The position numbers were made by a program, and so were the translations under genes. Shown here piece after piece: positions 25,435 through 37,798 of a stretch of DNA of 64,000 nucleotides. The notes beneath the pieces are model-generated. The model did not search any database. It had not been told where the DNA came from and was given only the letters and a program-made list of their open reading frames with translations. The DNA lies in the NCBI GenBank assembly GCA_020226215.1, contig CM035230.1:23045883-23109882 (forward strand), given 5' to 3'. Within the stretch, counting starts at the first letter, position 1. Every line of letters starts with the position of its first letter. This stretch comes from Sindora glabra (taxonomy: Eukaryota; Streptophyta; Magnoliopsida; Fabales; Fabaceae).

Positions 25435-27124
25435 TTATGCAATTGCAGTTGGAAGCATTGAATTCACTACTCTAATGGCTTCAAATCTTGGCTCCTTATC
25501 TTGAAACTTGAGGCCAGCATATAGCTTCATGTAATCATCAAACACAAATTTTGGGTAAATTTGATTTTTATCCCCTATGTCTCTCTCAACCAAGGTTGAC
25601 GCGGGGAAGATATTTGCATCATTGGTTGGGTTGTAGAATGAGGCAATTGACATTCTTGTTCCTTCAATTTGTGCTATCACCCGGTGCTCCACACTCTTGT
25701 ACTTCCCATTTGTGATTACCTATTTCACCAAAGTGTTTGGTAAAAAACAAAAGATAAAACAAAAAATCTCACAATCTTACATTTTAACTCACTTGATATA
25801 AACCTTTTCATAATAAATTAGAGTTACTTTTACATATTTTACTTGCATATATGATATATTATAAGTCAAATTGCTCTCGTCTATTTAAGGTTATGGACTA
25901 CATGCATACTAATAGATTGGATTTAGATCACATCATATGTACAAATGCAAAGAATAATATCAGAAGTCATAAGTAATATTATTCTTAATGTATAGTATAT
26001 GGGAATAGAGGGTACCTCAAGCTGATCACCAAGGTTAACAACAATGGAGTGACGCATGGGAGGGACATCCACCCAGTTGCCATCTCTAAGAAGCTGCAGG
26101 CCACTAACTTTGTCATCTTGGAAGAGAAGAATAATTCCACCTGCATCTGTGTGGGCTCTAAGACCCTTCACAAGTTCTGGCTTTGGGCATGCCGGGTAGT
26201 TTGCTACCTTAGTCCCAAAATTTGGAAGGCCCTCTGATCCTTGGAAAGCCTTTTTAAGGTACCCTTTCTCTAATCCAAGATTCTCACATAACAAGTCCAG
26301 CAGCTTCTCTGCCAGATTCTCTATCTCCTTTGCAAATTCCTCCATCACCTTCCTGCATCACTGATTTCATTAGACCTCATGCAGTTTAGAATATGTATAT
26401 AGACGTATGTATACTCGTTGTTTAATTTGTGTAGCTCATGTTGTTAAAGTAACAATAAAATTGATTATGGAACTTCTCTAACAGTATCCAATTTTTGGGA
26501 ATAATCAACAAGTAATCGATGTGAATACCTATACTCTTCAGTAAGATCAGGAATTTCATGAATGTTTGAATGAGGAAGATGGCGCAAGAAGAATGTGGTC
26601 TCCCAGTCCATGTGCTTCAATTCTTCAGCTTCAACTGTCTCTATGCCTTTGCTTGCCACAACCTCCTTAAACCTCTGCTCCATGCATTTCCTATAATGCT
26701 CCTTCGTTAACCTTTCCACTTTGTCCATAAACTCATGCTCTATTCCATGATTCACCAACTATTTCAAACCAAAACAGCAGCAATCAATAAAATCATAGAA
26801 ATTAATAGGAATTTTTAAAAATAATACATAGTAAAATTCTTAAATTATGGTCAGTTGTTGTGGTTACATCGATCAAGATAATCAAAATTGCAGACACATG
26901 CAGAAAAGAAAAAAAAATGATTGTTGCAGAATTTGAGATGCAAAAAACAACATTGCCGTTGCGGACTGTAGTATAGAAGCAAAGCATAGGTAAATAATAA
27001 TTGGGGAAATTTTATATACCTCAAAGAAACCCCAGTTCTCACAAGCATCTTTGATTTTCTCCATTGTAGCCTTTCTCTCCTCACCATTCAGCTTTTCCAT
27101 GTTGATTACTGGAAAGTTCTCCAT
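25435..27124 (-). CDS. ACO: 1-aminocyclopropane-1-carboxylate oxidase (ACO), intact four-exon gene
   Basis: ACO oxidises ACC to ethylene in the cytosol using Fe(II), ascorbate and O2, the last step of ethylene synthesis. Exons on the minus strand are 27020-27124, 26529-26758, 26016-26352 and 25435-25719. Every intron starts GT and ends AG and the phases fit, giving 318 residues, the usual family length. It starts MENFPVINMEKLNGEERKAT with the DIOX_N domain; the 2-oxoglutarate/Fe(II) oxygenase domain follows. Iron ligands are His179 and Asp181 (in LRAHTDAGG) and His236 (in SVEHRVI). The RxS substrate motif is Arg246-Met-Ser248. The C-terminal EPRFEA motif is present. The start is fixed by the family N-terminus. 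The ATG lies about 120 bases below a TATA box. No disabling change is seen. It could be any ACO paralogue; the isoform is not assignable. Confidence 0.95.
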
Positions 27125-27244
27125 CTGTCAGATTCACTTCCTTTCCTTTCTTTACAAACAAGTTATTTCTCTGACAAGGCTCTGAGCAAAATATATTATA
27201 TGTTTTTCTATGCAAGTTGTGAGGTTGGCTTGGTATTTATGTGG

Positions 27245-27252
27245 TATTTATA
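27245..27252 (-). promoter_or_regulatory. TATA box of ACO
   Basis: TATAAATA on the minus strand, about 120 bases upstream of the ACO start codon and embedded in a segment conserved in copy B (59118-59125). The implied leader is roughly 90 bases. Confidence 0.65.
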
Positions 27253-29680
27253 GTAGTTTATGTTGTACGGATGATAGGCGGGTATTACCTTTAAATTTAA
27301 AACATATGATAAATATTTTAATTAATTAGGTCGATGCTTCATTAGGTCAATTATGTTGTTGAATTGTCCACTTTGATAGGACACATTAGAACTCTTCCAA
27401 GAGGCTGACTTAATTGTCATTTTTCTTCATTTACTGTTCAATATTTGATTTAGTTATGAAAGTGATTTCATGAAAACTAAGTAATAAAATGAATGTAATA
27501 CACTTTATTCAAATTCTTAATTCCACACATGTTTACATAGTAGATTTTATTATTTCATTGTTATTAAATTAGTTACATAATTTTTTATCTTTTTTGCCAA
27601 CCCCCATATATACAAAGCACGTGCACATGTGCGCGCCCCCCACACACACACACAAATGAGGTTATCAAGTCTTCTAATTATCTCATTTAATGATCTATAT
27701 TTTATCACGTCACCCTAGATTCCAAACTCTCCAGGGTACCATGCAGCACCAATATTTTATTTTGAAAAGTACAAGAAAATAAGGATCGAAAGTAATGCAC
27801 ATATATGACAAGAAAATAGAGAAAAGAGATAGAATAAGGAGGAAATAATTTTGAGTTGTCTATTAATTACATTTTTTTAATGACTTTTATGTCTCTAAAA
27901 AAATAATAAAATTTAAATTTCTCTAACACAAAGTATTAAAAATAGTTTAGTGGAAAACTTCAATTATAATTATTGATTAAATGTGACTTCTAACTAGATA
28001 ATTATTATGAATAGTTATTTCCTTCTATTTTTTAAATTCAAAAAAATAAATAATAAAATGAAATCATTAATTTATTAATTTAAACTTAAAAATTATATAT
28101 TTAACTCTTTACGTATATAAAACAAAATTACTATAAAAACTATTAATAAATCCACTTAAAGTTTTCGTTCATATACCTTTAAAACAAGTTTTTTTTAGGC
28201 TACGTTGAACTTAGAAAAGTTATTAACATACATAAACTACCATATACAAGAGAAAGGTTATTATTTAGTGGGCAAAAATGACATTTGACAAATTATATTT
28301 GTTTTTTTATTATTATACTCTAGCTAGCACTGTACTGCTTGTTCTTCCAACAATCATGCTAGCCATTACATCTTCCCTTTTTTCCTCACAAGTTCCCCCA
28401 TCAATTTTTGCTCACTTGAAGAGTTTATCTCATTGATAGATTTAAATCAAGATGATAAAAAGCTTGAACAAGAAGCTATCAACAATCACATGCATTTTAT
28501 CCTACTTCCTATTTATATTTAGAAAGTCTCGTGTGAATAAGCCTTCCAATGATCAAAAGACGCGTAGTAAAGTTGCATTTTGCAGGCTTTGCTATAAATT
28601 ACACATAAATCATAAGAAATAAATGACTAAAAGAAACGTGGGAAATGCATGAATCATCCCCGAATCTTAACGCCATGGTCATAAATCATGACGCGCCTCA
28701 CTTCTTTTTGTATACTTATCAAATCTTTCTTTGGCGGCCAAGCATATATATATATATATATATCCACAGTGAACACCGTAATATTGTAATATACTTTCAT
28801 TTCATTTGGTAGCAGCCTAAAATTTCCAATTCGCTTAAAATTATTAATAACCACCATATAATCATGAAAATAGTGCTTCAATATTCATGTATGATGGATA
28901 AGATGAAGTCGGAATGCACTCTTTTTGATCTCATAGAATTAAATATGGTTGGATGAGAATCCGTTTATTTTATCAAGAAATATATATTTTCCATATAAAA
29001 ATTTCATTGCTCGTATATCTATAAGCTTCACCAAAATAGTATATATTATAGCTAATTATACCGTTACTTCTTTTGAATTTATGATCCATAATGTTGATCA
29101 ATATGTATCGAAAAATCATTTGGAGTAATATATTTTAATTTTATTCGTTGATGATATTTTACTTGCTTTTATGAATGTTCCATTAGGCTTTTGTTATTAG
29201 TATAATGATTGGAAAAACTTGCGTTGAATCAAATATTAAGTTTGTGGTAGCATGGTAGACTAACATCAAAATGATTCTGAAATTGATTTTTATAAATTTG
29301 TAAAGAATGTTTTAAGACACTGGAATGTCATATGATTTTTTTGTTTATGCTTGATATTCATAAATGATTTTACAATTTGTGAGATTTTAATTCATATAAT
29401 TTTTCTATTTCATAGCCAGCGCAGAATATTTCGTATATATAATTTTTCCATTTCATAGTGTATATAAGAATGAATAAGGGTGCAGTGCAATTGATAAGTA
29501 TATGATTTTCATTTAATGAAAATATATTGTATTACTGAATTGTTATGTTTCTATTACAAAGAGTTTCAATTGATATTACTTTTTCATTTGCTAATTTGTT
29601 TATTTGTTGTCTTCTTTTAGAGTAACAATTACCAGAAAGCAAGGAACAAAATTCACATTTTTTTTTGATAAAAAAAATGT
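27253..29680. other. Region upstream of ACO, no gene seen
   Basis: It contains the ACO promoter side, a short CA microsatellite near 27640-27655 preceded by alternating purine-pyrimidine sequence, and a (TA)n tract at 28744-28763. A block at about 28320-28640 is well conserved in copy B (60350-60700) although no reading frame is shared, which might mark regulatory sequence. Confidence 0.55.
28744..28763. repeat. Short (TA)n microsatellite
   Basis: About ten TA units, replaced by CTCTGTACATATAT-like sequence in copy B near 60775. Confidence 0.9.
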
Positions 29681-29689
29681 AATAGACTT

Positions 29690-29840
29690 GAGCCAACTTT
29701 AAAATTATTTTTAATCGAAAAAAACATAATAGGTGAGGGTCAAGCCAACTCTAGAATTTTTGTTGACAGAAAAAGACATAAGAAGCAAGGAGGCAACTAT
29801 ATAATTTTTGCTAACTGAGAAAGACATAATAGGATGGTAG
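29690..29840. repeat. Minisatellite, about 50-bp period, copy A
   Basis: Three imperfect units, each with a phrase like GAGCCAACTnTAGAATTTTTG followed by GAnAAAGACATAATA, begin at about 29690, 29741 and 29789. Copy B has four units (61660-61850), so unit number differs between copies. Confidence 0.75.
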
Positions 29841-30339
29841 TAATATTGCATGCTAAAAAAACCTCTTTTTATTAGATGAAGTTGCTTTCGGTTGTGGCAA
29901 AAAACTAAAGAGGTTAGACAGTTGAAGAAGACCTTATCAATCAAGAAATTGTCCTAGCGATATCCCTCACAAAAAGAAATGTAGTTGAAGAAGCCTTTAT
30001 TAATTAAGGTGCAATTGCCACACTCAAAGCTCACTTGGATTAGGGTTGAAGCTGAAGTAGCACATACTGATTGGAGAGAGCACCCAGAAAAAAGATCTGT
30101 TGATTGAGAAGATTTGGATGGCATAAATTGAATAAATGACTCACAAAAGGAAAAAAATAAAAGAAGTTCCAGTTGATTGTTATACTATTTTTTTTTCAAA
30201 TGTTTTGCAAAATCGTTTAGGTTTTGGTTTTTAAATATATTGTAAATTGAAGCATATATTTACGTAAATAATATTATATATTTGGTTATTTCTTATTTGA
30301 CTTCATTTTTTATTCATTTTGTTTTTAGTTTTTTTTTTG

Positions 30340-30570
30340 TAATTTTCCCAAATTCATGTAAAAATTTGTGGGAATAGCCGTGGGAAAATTTTCGAAGGTG
30401 TGGTTTTCCCACAATCTCGATACGAAAGGAAGCGTCATGTGAAACATAATTGGTCACAATAAAATAGATATTTCCCATAGCTTTAACTGCAGGAAAACGC
30501 TATTTACAAGTTGTGCTTTATATTGTTCCCATTTCGATAGAACCAGCGTTTCTTTTACACTAGATTTTTT
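30340..30570. repeat. CACTA-like subterminal motifs, copy A
   Basis: The phrase GTGGGAATAGCCGTGGGAAA, with inverted relatives such as TTTTCCCACAAT, resembles the subterminal repeats of another plant CACTA family. CACTA follows at about 30559. Copy B (62385-62660) keeps more of the repeats. No transposase accompanies them, so this is likely a non-autonomous or broken element. Confidence 0.45.
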
Positions 30571-30764
30571 TTCTTTTTTTTTTTTTAAATTTGTTGGTGT
30601 GTCATCTCTTAGAATTACAATAGTTTTTTTTTCTTAAGTTTGTGGGGGTCATCATTTACAATTCTTAATTAGGAGTTATTGTAGATATTATTTTAGGTAA
30701 ATTAAATGAGTAAGAGTATCTCAAAAAAAGCTAATGATAAATTAATCGGTAACATTATTAGGAT

Positions 30765-31109
30765 TTGTTGGAGAACATGGTTAGTTTAAGGGAGAAGAAA
30801 AAAAAAGAAATTAAAATGAAATCCTCTACGATCTACTCTTCCTCCCGAAACCAAAAATGTTTCAATCTTTTATTTTTTCTTTTCATTTTTTCGTCACTTA
30901 ATCTGTTCATCTGCTCTACTTCAGCTTTGCACTTGCGTGTCCTTGCTGCTGGGGCTCGCCGGCCTTTCTTCCTAATAGAGATGCATCTCCTGCTAGAAGC
31001 AAGTGAGCAATGTCGTGCTGCTGCTTATTGGACATCGCAAGCTCACTACAGTCGATTCCAACATGCAAACACTTCAACAGCAGGGACTCATAATAGCTTC
31101 AATTACTGA
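30765..31109 (+). CDS. Hypothetical 114-residue reading frame, GC-richer end
   Basis: Unrecognised. The frame has a charged start, then a hydrophobic run (about residues 33-52, LLFFLFIFSSLNLFIC) that could be a signal peptide or membrane helix, then a region with LAAGARR, FFLIE and EASEQC. Those three phrases are kept in the same frame in copy B (63390-63635), although copy B has about 38 extra bases that change the C-terminus. The base composition is clearly richer in G+C than its surroundings. It could be an exon of a lost gene or part of an element. Conservation of the middle in both copies is the only support for coding. Confidence 0.25.
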   Translation: MLENMVSLREKKKKEIKMKSSTIYSSSRNQKCFNLLFFLFIFSSLNLFICSTSALHLRVLAAGARRPFFLIEMHLLLEASEQCRAAAYWTSQAHYSRFQHANTSTAGTHNSFNY

Positions 31110-31249
31110 TTCCTCTTTGCCAGAATTCAGTTTAAACTAACTTGTTAATCGGTCACTATAACAATTATATAATATAAAAATGATAAAATCTCGATCATGT
31201 GTATAGATTTTTTTAAAATTTAAAAAAATTCAAAAATTAAGTCATTTGT

Positions 31250-31700
31250 TTAAGTTTTATAATTTTTTTTAAAAATAAAAATCTCTATATAAGAGACTTT
31301 TGTCATCTGTATATGTTTTATAAAATTTTTTCAATAAAAATTCCTATACAGATAACTTTTATTATCTATATAAAATTTCTTAATTTAAGAAAATCCTTTT
31401 TCTTTACTTAGATGACAAAAAGTTGCTCATATAGAATTCAAAATTTCAAGCTTAACAAAAATTGGTAGATAAAATTATAATAACAATATAGACGACTTTT
31501 TGGACTATATAGATAACTTTTATTGTCTCAATAAGCTTGAGATGCAAAATGATGCATGTGCCTTTCTCCATTGATAAACATAATGACAAATTTGACTATA
31601 CAGATGTTGATTTGTCATCTCAATAGATGTGAGGCGCAAAATAACGCATTTGTTCCTCCTGTGGACAAATTGAAATGACTAAGAACATTGATAAAAATAA
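31250..31700. repeat. 5' subterminal repeats of CACTA copy B
   Basis: Repeated GATAACTTTTATTATCTATA-like and GATGACAAAAAGTTG-like motifs in both orientations, spaced tens of bases apart (for example 31290, 31340, 31410, 31490, 31600). They mirror the 3' block at 39640-40055. Confidence 0.75.
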
Positions 31701-31759
31701 CTTTTTGACATATGTACATGGTATGTTTATAAATTCTCACCCATAAGCCATTTCTTCCA

Positions 31760-33400
31760 TTTCATACGTGTATAGGTGGGGAGCTCTTCATCTTTCTTGG
31801 TGTTTAGCTACACTCTCTTCTCTTCTTTTTAATTTTTTGCCATATTTTTATATTTATTTATTAATTCTTGTATTTATTTTGTTAAATAATCAAATTATAT
31901 TGTTATAATGTTAATTGAACTTCCTGATTATTGTTTCATTATTTTATTGATGTATGTCAAAAAATTCATAAACCAAAATTTTTTAATAATATTAATATAA
32001 TATATGAAAATAAATTTTTACTTCATTAATTAGTTTGATATAATTGTTATTTTATAGAATAGCATGTATATCTATTGTGCTAAATATATAATGAGTATGA
32101 ATTATTATTTTGTATATTTTAATATGACATTTAGTTTAAAAAAAAATTATTTTGTATAGTTTGATATGAATATTGTTTCAAATATCCAATGATATTGATA
32201 TGATAGTTGAATATGAATTTATTTTAATGCTTTGTGTTGGTTGGTAAAATTAATATTTTGTGAAAGTTGGTATATTTGAGTTTCATAGAAAATACGATAA
32301 TAAAATTTGTAATAATTTTGACAATTACATTAATTAAATTATATTAAAACAAAAGAGTATAAAAAGAAATAAAGATAAATTTTGACAATTACATAAATGA
32401 AAATATAAAATCATTGATTATATGAAACATTTAGTAATTTAAGCAATTATTCAAAATAATAAAAAATAATTTGAACATTTATAAAATCACTTAATTAAAC
32501 CCTCATAAAAATTACTGAATAATAAATATTCAATGCTTAATAAAAGTATATTATTAAATAAAAAGGAGAATAAAATAGATAATAATTTGATATTTGAAGA
32601 AGTCATATAATTTTCATTAAATTGTTAAATTATATAAAAATAAAAGTAATTAAAAAATGGTAACAACTAACTTTGATAATTATAGAAATGAATATGAAAA
32701 ACCTTTTACAATGTGAAATATTTTATAATTTAAGTAATAATTTAAAGTATTAAAAATATAAATAGCAATAAATTATAAAATGCATAATAATTTAATATTA
32801 TAAATAAGTCATATAACTGTAATCAGTTTATTATATTACACAAAAATAAAAGTATTTGAAAAATAATAGCATGACAATCTTACAATTACACTAATGAAAA
32901 TAAAAAATAATTTCTATGATATAAGATATTTTATAATTTAAGAAAACAATGGCCACACAATATTTTGACTATAATAGTAATTAATATTTAATTTTTTTTG
33001 ATGTAAAATATTTTATAATTTAAGTAATAATTTAAAGTATAAAAAATAAAAATAATAATTGATAATAAAAAACATTATCATTTAATATTAGGATTTAGTC
33101 ATATAATGGTAATTAATTTATTATATTTTGTAAGAATGAAAGTTGTACTAAGATGATACTAATTTGTAATAAATTTTGACAATTAGATTAATAAAATGTC
33201 CACAATGTTTGATGATGTGGAATATTTATATTATTAAGTAATCATTTAAAATAGTAAAAAAAATAATGTTAAATGAGGAATTAAATATTAGAATGTATAT
33301 CATTCAATTATCAACATAACAATACATGAATTGATGAGTTTAGAGTTTTGTTAAAATTATTATAATAAAAAATTACATGTTAAATTTAAAATGTATTTGC
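31760..33400. other. Non-coding CACTA interior with degenerate tandem repeats
   Basis: No gene is seen. From about 32280 the sequence matches 1-1215 and contains the same AT-rich repeat units. The uninterrupted Mutator-like target site is at 33183-33191 (TTAGATTAA). Confidence 0.7.
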
Positions 33401-33809
33401 ACTATAACCTTAGACTCATTCAAGGATTGGTTAGTCTTTTTAGATGAATCAACTCTTGAATTATCTAAAAAATTTGGATAGTTTGGAATATATCATTTAG
33501 TTATTGTGCTCAATTTTTCTATTCATAATTTCACTTTATAATTTTTTTATCTTTCCATTATTCTTCAAGTGTGTACTATATCACTGTATAGTATACACAT
33601 TTAGAGAGCTATAGGAAGATGATGTCAAAATTTCTATATGTATGAAACATATCATGGATAAGTTTAGACAATAACTATAGGAATATCTAGAATAGGATGG
33701 AGCCATACTTGTGAGAGTTAGTATGATAAGATAGATTTAGGGTACATAATAAACATGTATGCATAATTGAATCAAATGATAACTTATAACATTGTAGGTT
33801 AGTTGTGAC

Positions 33810-36800
33810 ATGTCCATTAACAAAAGTTAGATAACCTTGCATGATTGATTATTCAATAAGCATTGAAATAATGCTACTATATTTGTGAAGAGATTCAAAA
33901 ATTGTTTCTGATAGGGGGTTGGAAAGATGGCCATATAAGATGAGTTTAAATATGTTGTACTTGATATTGGAGACCACGTATTGTACATAAATTGGATCCA
34001 TTACGATGAAAAGTATATATATTAGGTTGAGATTATGCAATAGACACCCTTTAATGATGCTAATGAGATGGTTAATATCATACATGACTTTATTAGCCCT
34101 CATACTACCGATCAAGTATATGGCAATGATAGAGATTAGAATGCGAACACCTTGGGGGGCACATCTTATGACTAAAACTTTGATGACCTACTTATAAAAT
34201 TTGAAATAGAATTGTATCTCAATTGCACAACCTTTTCTTTACTGAACTTCTAAGTTAAACTTATGCATTTGAAAGTGATACGTAAATGGACGAATGAGTT
34301 ATTCAACTCTTAACTAAATTTATTAAAAGCAGCACCACTGAAGAATAACGAACTACTTTGTTTACATTATGATGCAAGAAAATAACTTAATAAGTTAGGA
34401 TTGGGGTATAAATCAATTTATGTTTGTAAGTATGATTATGCATTCTTTTAGAATGAGCATGTTGGAACTAAAAGCTATCTAATTTGTGGTGAGAACAGGT
34501 AGATTGAAAAAAACACACAAAAAAATGTTTTTTAGAAGGTACTATGGTATTTTTTATTAACCCTCAGGTTGAAGTGGTTGTAGTTATCAAGGTACATGGC
34601 AAAAGATATGATATGACATTATATAGGATGATCCACCAAAGATAGGGTTGTGTGACATCCTATTGATGAGGGAGCTTGGTAGGATTTTGACAAAAGGTAT
34701 CCTAATCTCTCAACAAAATTAAGGAATGTGTGACTGGGTTTGAGTGTGGATGGATTCAATCCTTTTGGTGATATGAGCCTATCATACATTATATAGTTAA
34801 TTATGATGACAACCTACAATTTGCCACCATACCTTTGTATGAGAGAGTCATTTTTCATGTTAATGTTATTAATCCCTAGATCACAATCTCCAAGAAAAGA
34901 TATAAATGTCTTTTTAAGACTGCTTGTTGAAGAGTTAAAGTAGTTATGGGAGATAGGAGTTGAAACTTGGAATGCTACTATGAATAGCATGTTTAAGATG
35001 TAAGTTGCATTGATATGGATTCTGAATGACTTTCTTGCACAAAGTAGTCTTTTTGGGTAGAGTTGACAGAGGTACAAAACATGTCTAACTTGCAACAAAA
35101 ATACACCATTAATGCAAAGTAGAGGAAGAATAACTCATATTAATAATCGTCACTTCCTTCCAAAGAGCCATGCTTAGTGAAATAGTAGTGACTTTAATGG
35201 AAAGACTGAGAAGAAAGCCCCCCAAGGTAGTTTATTAATGATATAATCATGGATTAATTAAGTAGAATACAACAAAGACCTCCTAGAAAATACAAGTAAT
35301 GTGGTGGAGTTAAACAAAAGATAGGTGTTGATAAATTTAATTGGAGTATAAAAGGCATCTTTTTCGAACTTCCATATTAGCCTTTAATGATCTTAAGGCA
35401 TAATATTAACATGATGCACATTGAGAAGAATGTATATGACAATATCATAGGTACACTATTGGATATTAAACATAAATCAAAGGATGCAAACAATGTAAGA
35501 TGTGATTAGGTTAACATAAATATAAGACCATAATTACACTTATACGAGAAAAGGAGTGGGTAAATGAAACCATATCCTTAATACATGCTCATTTAGGGTA
35601 ATCAATTGCACTTTGGCAATTCATTAAAAATATAGAGTTTTCTGATAGATTTGCTAGAAATTTGAGGAAGAATGTTACTGAAAATGATAGCAAGATCAAG
35701 AGGTTGAAATCCTATAATTGTCATGTCACTATGTAATGATTATTGGCACTTGTAATGCAAGCATTTTTCCTACAAGAGCTAGCATGTCAGATTGTTGAGT
35801 TATGCAATTACTTTAACCAAATCTATGCAAGAACTCTAAATAAATATGATCTCAAGCAATCTAATGAAGTCATTATATTGATTTTCTACAAACTTGGAAG
35901 GGTATACCTTCTAACATTCTTTAACATAGTGCTCCACTCGATGATGTACTTACATAAAGAAGCATTGCATGAGTGTTTCATTCATTTTTGATGGATGTAT
36001 TCATATGAGAGATATATAAAGAAGCTGAAAGACTATGTTAGGAACCATGCTTGACCTGAAGGTCATATTATTGAAGGGTATGTTATAGATAAGGCATTAA
36101 CATTTTGTTTCATGTATTTATAAAGGGTGAAAACAAAATTCAACTAACCTCATCAAACCAAGATGTTGTCGACATAAGAGTTGAAAATAGGCTATTGTCA
36201 ATTTTTAGATCTTAAGTTGACCTATCAGCAATAAACATGTTGTCCATTTGGACACTAGTGATTAAGATATTGCAATATGGTACATAAAAAATAATTATCC
36301 TAAAATTCAAAAGTATCTAAAGTAAGTCCCTCAAACTATTTAGTATTTTATCTGAGTCCTTTTAGTTCTTATAACTTGTGTTGTATGGTGAAATATAGTA
36401 CAACTATAGGCATAAGGTGGTGAAAAGATTAATAATCTATAAAGAATATAATTTTCTCCTTGATTTTACTCTAAGATAATTATTTATCATATTTGATGCA
36501 ATTACTCATGTTATTATTATTCACTTTAAAAAATTTTATCGATGTACCACCCTTCCAAGAGTGGATCCCCCAAGGCAACTGACAAGCTACTATCTTTGGC
36601 TACTGGACCAAGTTTCATAGTTATGTCGTGTTTGGCATGTATGGTAAATAGAGTTTGATTTGTAACTAATTCTTGAGATGTAAAATATAAGACTTAGAAT
36701 TATGGGATTTCTATGCTTGCCATTAAAAATAACACATTCTACAGTGTTTTGTAGGATGTCATAAAATTAAGTTATTTAAATAATTACTTTGTAACTTTAT

Positions 36801-37335
36801 TAAAATACAAATAGTATGAAATTGACCATAAAAAGAAGAAAATTATCATAAACAAGTATATAACAAACATTTCTATCATTTCTTAGTGGTATAGAGATAA
36901 CTCATATCTACTAACATTTCAAGTACAACAAGTTATTTACATTAATGATCTTCTTAATAGACCAAATTAGAAAGTTGTAAGTAATGTAGTGCATCATGAT
37001 GTATGGGATTTCTTTGATGATGATAATGTTAGTGTCAATGATGTGTCCTATCTGTAGGATAATAACTCCATAGACTTCATACTTATAATTAATCTTGGAG
37101 ATTTTAACTTGATTACCTTATGAGATTAGAACCACAACCTTCACTATGTTTCATCTTCTAGAAATGTTCAACTTGCTATGCAAATGTGTAATGACTTCAT
37201 AAATGATGATGACAATTTAGAAGATGAAATGATTAGGGATTACATAGAAAAGGGGCTTTTAGAGTCCATGATGATGATGAAATTGATGAAGAAGATGATG
37301 ATCCTACAACATTCATTGACAATAAATCTGATTAA
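33810..37335 (+). pseudogene. Decayed TNP2-like CACTA transposase, copy B
   Basis: Homologous to 4759-9060 but without the solo LTR. Landmarks are a transposase-associated part near 33830-33950; a block near 34735-34790 with LSVDGFNPFGDMSLSY; a stretch near 35400-35490 with NMMHIEKNVYDNIIGTLL; and a DUF4218-like part near 35690-36110 with LKSYNCHVTM, ELCNYFNQIYARTL and LHSMMYLHKEALHECF. The 3' end has an acidic, Met-rich tail and the shared SD-stop. Stops and frameshifts are dispersed throughout, so it is inactive. Confidence 0.8.
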
Positions 37336-37798
37336 GGTCAATATTTTTTTATTTTTCAAATAGTAATTTAGCTTTTATTTTGACAATTTAATATTCTACA
37401 GTAAGTATTATTTGTGTCCATTGTACTAAATATTTCAAATAATTCATTTTATAAGTGCAAATATAATTTACCATGGATGGAAAAAATGCAACATTTTATC
37501 ATTAGTGTTACTTACATCTTGTTGTAATGACTATTGTTTATGTGATCATATATAATGATGCTTGATAGTCATAATTGATGTTATCTTATACCATAATGGA
37601 AGAGATAGTAGACATAACCCACCATGTAACCTTACTCGCATTCCCTCCCTGTGTGAGACAAGTAAATACTCAAGTACTTTATTTTGTATTTTTTTAGATA
37701 TATGTTGTTAACAATGTGTTATATTTGAAAGCTACATCGAATCAATGGTATTGTAGCAAATCAAGGTCCCTAATCTTTCACCAAAAATTCCAAAATAA

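Larger units (their letters stand above)
11882..31153. repeat. Segmental duplication unit, copy A (non-CACTA part)
   Basis: Colinear, diverged homology to 40056-63649 runs throughout, and the first part also matches 63650-64000. Examples: 12220-12290 matches 40388-40450 and 63950-64000; 20470-20580 matches 50790-50900; 25435-27124 matches the ACO pieces of copy B; 28320-28640 matches 60350-60700. Differences are point changes, indels and the element insertions listed separately. Confidence 0.9.

Noticed and set aside
26049..26237. Plus-strand open frame across ACO exon 3
   Set aside because: Antisense shadow of the catalytic exon.
26851..27087. Two open frames on the minus strand overlapping ACO exon 1
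   Set aside because: Out-of-frame shadows running from exon 1 into intron 1; the ACO frame explains the conservation.
29690..29840. CRISPR-like array
   Set aside because: Contiguous imperfect minisatellite without unique spacers, in a plant nuclear context.
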